Source: Chlamydiota bacterium (GTDB lineage Bacteria; Chlamydiota; Chlamydiia; Chlamydiales; SM23-39). From it: DNA of 9,593 nucleotides. Below the pieces are notes generated by a model that saw only the letters and a list, made by a program, of their open reading frames with translations, was not told the DNA's origin and ran no database searches. The stretch lies in the NCBI GenBank assembly GCA_027449725.1, contig DAIDLB010000257.1, positions 1-9,593 of the forward strand, read 5' to 3'. Shown here piece by piece: positions 6,498-9,593 of this stretch; positions within the stretch are counted from its first letter, which is position 1, and each line of letters opens with the position of its first letter. Both the position numbers and the translations under genes were made by a program.

Positions 6498-8474
6498 ATG
6501 CTCGAGTTCTTTCGCAAGTATCAGCGGTCGTTCATGATCGCGGTGGCCATTGTCATCATTATTTCTTTTTCTTTTTTTGGGACGTACAGCGCGCTCGGCT
6601 CTTCGGATGGGAAGAGAGACGAGGTAGTGGGGCGGCTTGTCGATGGATCTAAGCTGTATGACTCCGAGGTGAGGCAGATGGTGGCCTGGCTTGGAAAGCC
6701 GGAGGTGTTTCGGCGGCTGGTGCTGGAGACAGGCGTTGGGGCGACGATTGCGAAGACAGAGGCGCTTCGGGGCGATTGGGATGCGAGGTTGGCGAGAGCG
6801 CGGGGGGCGAAGTTCTATGTCCATCCGGTGAGAAAAGAGCTGGATGCGAGGCAGGTGTGGGAGAAGCTGGCGCCGGGGCTGAAGGGAGAGATGGAGAGGC
6901 TGGAGGGGGACTTTTTTGCGGCGTGGACCAAGATTTATGAGCTGCAGGAGGGGGTGGCGCCTGAGCTGGTGCAGCGCGTGCTGGCGTATCATCTGCAACA
7001 AGCTTCGCTACCGATGGATCCGAGGCTCTTGCATGGGGACTTTTCTCTCTTTGGATGTAAGACGGTCGAAGATTGGTTTGGGCGGAATTTTCTCGAACTG
7101 TCGGCGCAGTTTATTTTGAATGGGGCGGCGCTGGCGAAGAAAGAGGTTTCGAGAGAGGAAGCCAGGGCTGACTTCTTGAAGGTGTTTGGAGGGCAGGGAG
7201 GAGATGAAGTTCGTCTTTGGGGGCGTGCGCTTGGCTTTTTGAGGGCTTTTGATGAGGTCGGCGAAGCTGTGCTGCTGGAGGCTCTGCCTTTTGAGAAGGT
7301 GGCTGAGTTTGCGAAGGAAAAAGCTGTATTGGATGTGTATAGGCTTCCTCCCGAGCTTTGCTTGAAAGATGAGAGGGAGAGGGTCGAGTTCGAGGTCTAT
7401 CTGAAGCTCGCTTGCGAGCCTTCGGACGGGTTGCCGGAGAAGATGCTTCCGTTGGAAAAGGTAGCGCCCGAGCTCACGGCTGCCGTCTATCGCATTTCGG
7501 TGGGGAAGCTGGAGTTGGCGTCTTTGGGCGCGTCGCTTTCTTTGAAGGAAGTCTGGGATTGGCAGGTTGACGAGGCGCATTGGAAAGAGCTGCAGAAGCA
7601 GTTTGGCTGGCTGAAGGGCGCTGAGACGGCGGATGGACGATTTGCTCTCTTGGAGAAGTTGGAGCCTGCACGGAGAAGGGCTGTCGATGCTTGGAGCCGG
7701 GCGCAGATGGTCTTTGAGCGGCCGGAATGGATCGACTCGGCCTTTGCCTCGGCGAAGATGGAAGAGAAGGAGATTTTGGTCTCGAAGGATTGGGTCGATG
7801 GGATTGAAATCCGCGAGGTGCAGCCTTTTGCCGATTTGCTCGCCCGCGGGGGAGAACAGCTTGGATGCTACCGCGACGGGGGTTCCCTTTTCCGTTTCGA
7901 GAAGGTGGAGCTGGTCGAGGAGAAGAGGGCTCTGTCTTTTGCCGAGGCGAAGGGCCGGGTTCCTGTCGAGCCGTTTTTAGAGAAGGAGTACAGGCGGATC
8001 CGGGAGAGAGCGCCATCGCTTTTCAAGTCGGAGAGCGGTGAGTGGAAGAAACTCTTCGAGGTTCGGGAGACGGCAGTGCGGATGATCCTTCCGGAAAAGG
8101 ATCGTCTGAAGGGGTGGATGGAAGGGACGCTTGCCTCGTTGAAAGTGGGGGAAGCTTCCGGAGCTCTTTGGAGCGTTCGAAAAGAGGAACAAAGTAAGGA
8201 AAGAAATGGGGGAGAGTGGATGAATCGGGAAGCATTCTTATTACAGCCGGGCGAATGGTCGCCTGTTCATTTATCTCCCAACGGGGAGATCACCTTTTTC
8301 TTTGTGAAAGAGCGGGTGGTTTCTTCTGAGCCGGTGTTGGAGCAGATCCAATTTGCGAAGGAGGCCCTTTCGTCTGAGGCAAAGCAATGCTTTGCCGACC
8401 GTATCCTCGAGATTGCGATGAAAAAGAGGGCGCTTAGCTGCCCGCTTCGCATTGAAGAGGAGAGGCAGGGATGA
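6498..8474 (+). CDS. Membrane-anchored PpiD/SurA-like protein
   Basis: A 658-residue protein with a short basic N-terminus (MLEFFRKYQR) and one membrane segment (about 11-30, rich in Ile/Val/Phe). The rest is charged and should face the periplasm. The sequence VVGRLVDGSKLYDSEVRQMV (43-62) resembles the start of SurA/PpiD N-terminal chaperone domains, where a V.G..I...E pattern follows the anchor. Near the end, AFLLQPGEWSPV (579-590) and ITFFFVKERV (598-607) resemble the closing strands of a parvulin domain, but the conserved catalytic parts were not found. A folding or assembly role for envelope proteins is an inference. The ATG at 6498 is chosen because it follows AGGGG and begins the hydrophobic anchor; the frame extends 30 codons further up, but only through element B. 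It overlaps the next gene by four bases. Codons are strongly G-ending, unlike lplA-proS. Confidence 0.7.
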   Translation: MLEFFRKYQRSFMIAVAIVIIISFSFFGTYSALGSSDGKRDEVVGRLVDGSKLYDSEVRQMVAWLGKPEVFRRLVLETGVGATIAKTEALRGDWDARLARARGAKFYVHPVRKELDARQVWEKLAPGLKGEMERLEGDFFAAWTKIYELQEGVAPELVQRVLAYHLQQASLPMDPRLLHGDFSLFGCKTVEDWFGRNFLELSAQFILNGAALAKKEVSREEARADFLKVFGGQGGDEVRLWGRALGFLRAFDEVGEAVLLEALPFEKVAEFAKEKAVLDVYRLPPELCLKDERERVEFEVYLKLACEPSDGLPEKMLPLEKVAPELTAAVYRISVGKLELASLGASLSLKEVWDWQVDEAHWKELQKQFGWLKGAETADGRFALLEKLEPARRRAVDAWSRAQMVFERPEWIDSAFASAKMEEKEILVSKDWVDGIEIREVQPFADLLARGGEQLGCYRDGGSLFRFEKVELVEEKRALSFAEAKGRVPVEPFLEKEYRRIRERAPSLFKSESGEWKKLFEVRETAVRMILPEKDRLKGWMEGTLASLKVGEASGALWSVRKEEQSKERNGGEWMNREAFLLQPGEWSPVHLSPNGEITFFFVKERVVSSEPVLEQIQFAKEALSSEAKQCFADRILEIAMKKRALSCPLRIEEERQG

Positions 8475-9073
8475 TTTTGGAAGAGCTTCCGGCTCTCTCT
8501 CCTGCACAGTTTTTTTCTTTTTCTTGGGATTGCCCCTATTTGAAGGGGAGTAAAGAGCACAAGCTGCCTGACGTTTCCGAATTTTCTGCCGAAGAGTCCT
8601 TTGCCGATCTTTTTATGGCATGGAATGAGGAGAAGATTGTGGTTGAGGCGTCCGTTCGCGATCGGACAGAGGACGATGCCGTCGAGCTTTTTTTCGATAC
8701 GAGGGATTTAAAGACGAAGTCGCATGTATCCAAGTTCTGCCACCATTTTATCTTTACCCCCGATGAAAGAGAGGGTGTACATGGCTGGGAGGCGACACGG
8801 TTTGCCGGAGACGACGTGCATCGCCTGTGCGATCCTCATGATTTGACCGTTCATGTCGACTCGAAAGAGGGTTCGTATGCCCTCAAAATCGAGATTCCGG
8901 CGCACTGTCTATTTGGGTACGACCCAAGGCAGTTTCCCCGTATGGGATTTACCTATCGCATCCGCCGAGCGAAGGCGTTCTCGCAGCATTTTGGTATTTC
9001 CGGCGATGAAGTTTCTCTTGAACAACACCCGGCCCTTTGGGCAACAGTTTTATTTACAGGCGGTGGCCAATGA
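8471..9073 (+). CDS. CBM9/DOMON-like beta-sandwich protein, cytoplasmic, function unknown
   Basis: A 200-residue protein. VELFFDTRDLK (71-81) matches the VE.F.DTR strand-turn typical of family 9 carbohydrate-binding-like (DOMON-type) domains. YALKIEIPAHCLFGYDP (136-152) and MGFTYRIRRA (158-167), followed by HPALWATVLF (186-195), fit the remaining strands of such a sandwich. The single domain fills nearly the whole protein. No signal peptide or membrane segment is seen, which is odd for a family usually exported. It may correspond to the hypothetical gene next to gcvH in Chlamydia (CT283), but that is from memory of gene order only. AGGAG (8458-8462) lies eight bases upstream of its ATG, and it overlaps both neighbours by ATGA, so its translation is probably coupled to them. 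Ligand and role are unknown. Confidence 0.65.
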   Translation: MILEELPALSPAQFFSFSWDCPYLKGSKEHKLPDVSEFSAEESFADLFMAWNEEKIVVEASVRDRTEDDAVELFFDTRDLKTKSHVSKFCHHFIFTPDEREGVHGWEATRFAGDDVHRLCDPHDLTVHVDSKEGSYALKIEIPAHCLFGYDPRQFPRMGFTYRIRRAKAFSQHFGISGDEVSLEQHPALWATVLFTGGGQ

Positions 9074-9438
9074 AGTTTAGCGAAACCCATGAATGGATCC
9101 GCGTCGAGGGAAAGGTCGGCACTGTCGGAATTACAAAGCATGCGCAGGACGAGCTGGGCGAAATCGTCCATGTGGAGCTGCCGAAGGTGGGGGCTGAGGT
9201 GCAGGTCGGTGAAGAGGTGTGCGTCCTCGAGTCGACGAAGGCCGCAGCCGATATCTACTCGCCGGTTTCGGGAAAGATCGTGGCTGTCCATGAGGAGCTC
9301 CGCTCTTCTCCTCAGAAAATCAATCGGGATCCGGAAGGGGACGGTTGGCTTTTTCGTATCGAACTGAAGAGGTCGAAAGATCTCGATGCTCTTCTCTCCG
9401 GTGAGCAATATGAGCGCTTCATCAAAGGTGAAGGGTGA
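9070..9438 (+). CDS. gcvH: Glycine cleavage system H protein (lipoyl carrier)
   Basis: Small lipoyl-carrier protein of 122 residues, the normal length being about 125-130. ETHEW (5-9) near the start, GITKHAQDELGEIVHVELP (20-38) and the lipoylation motif VLESTKAAADIYSPVSG (52-68), with K57 as the lysine that carries lipoate, are all standard. GWLFRIEL (92-99) closes the domain. In the complete glycine cleavage system it shuttles the aminomethyl group between the P, T and L proteins. None of those genes is in the window, and Chlamydia is known for keeping gcvH without the full system, so it may serve another lipoyl role here. LplA (4076-4780) is the likely lipoylating enzyme. The ATG overlaps the stop of the preceding gene. 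The longer frame from 9037 is not used. Confidence 0.95.
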   Translation: MKFSETHEWIRVEGKVGTVGITKHAQDELGEIVHVELPKVGAEVQVGEEVCVLESTKAAADIYSPVSGKIVAVHEELRSSPQKINRDPEGDGWLFRIELKRSKDLDALLSGEQYERFIKGEG

Positions 9439-9509
9439 TCACAGCGGCCTTCTTACAGTGATTTTTGTATACCGCGCGCAGGAAGGTTTTGTGAATTTGG
9501 GGTCAGCGA

Positions 9510-9589
9510 GGCAAAGCAAAATTGACCCGACCGAACGAGACCATTGCACTCCGTGCAAGGCGAGTGAGGAGGGTCAATTTTGTAAAGCC
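9510..9589. repeat. Nested inverted repeat downstream of gcvH
   Basis: CAAAATTGACCC (9517-9528) and GGGTCAATTTTG (9571-9582) are exact reverse complements. The arms extend, with mismatches, to GGC at 9510-9512 and GCC at 9587-9589. Near the centre is a hairpin TTGCAC-TCC-GTGCAA (9544-9558), with the same three-base TCC loop as the hairpins of element B. The 155 bases after gcvH show no gene on either strand. The repeat may continue past the window edge. Confidence 0.7.
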
Positions 9590-9593
9590 GCAG

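Noticed and set aside
9438..9466. Possible intrinsic terminator after gcvH (ATCAC...GTGAT then T run)
   Set aside because: Only a five-base stem with a loop of about 15 bases and a short T run; too weak to call.

Overview
The window most likely comes from an environmental member of the Chlamydiales (Parachlamydia/Waddlia-like rather than Chlamydia itself). The argument is gene content and order. As I remember it, clpC, a lipoate-protein ligase gene, a small hypothetical gene and gcvH sit close together in Chlamydia trachomatis (roughly CT286, CT285, CT283, CT282), and the same set is present here. The coding regions are clearly richer in G+C than C. trachomatis. Genus cannot be fixed from the sequence.

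Layout. (1) 1-1129 is accessory: the last 38 codons of an IS630-type transposase, followed at once by a sialidase-like beta-propeller gene without a signal peptide, probably cut at its 5' end. (2) 1130-1349 has no full gene. It holds a 34-codon protein-like remnant on the minus strand and a palindromic element (A) that runs into the clpC stop codon. (3) clpC is on the minus strand. lplA and proS are on the plus strand, diverging from clpC across a region of about 200 bases with a plausible promoter for each direction. (4) 6285-6436 is a 152-bp nested palindrome (element B) that overlaps the proS stop codon and resembles element A. (5) 6498-9438 is a tight three-gene operon: a large PpiD/SurA-like membrane-anchored protein, a CBM9/DOMON-like protein and gcvH. 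Both junctions are 4-base ATGA overlaps, and a good promoter plus a 12-bp palindrome precede the operon. (6) The last 155 bases are non-coding and hold a third, different inverted repeat.

How the genes fit together. LplA attaches lipoate to carrier proteins, and GcvH carries a lipoyl lysine (K57), so the two are enzyme and likely substrate. ClpC is the AAA+ unfoldase of the ClpCP protease. ProS is the short archaeal/eukaryotic-type prolyl-tRNA synthetase without an editing insertion. The PpiD-like protein probably acts in the periplasm as a folding factor, but no intact catalytic parvulin domain is visible.

The most unusual content is non-coding: two modular palindromic elements, each made of small 2-3-base-loop hairpins around a T-rich/GC/A-rich core, each starting at the stop codon of a housekeeping gene, plus a third nested inverted repeat of different sequence.
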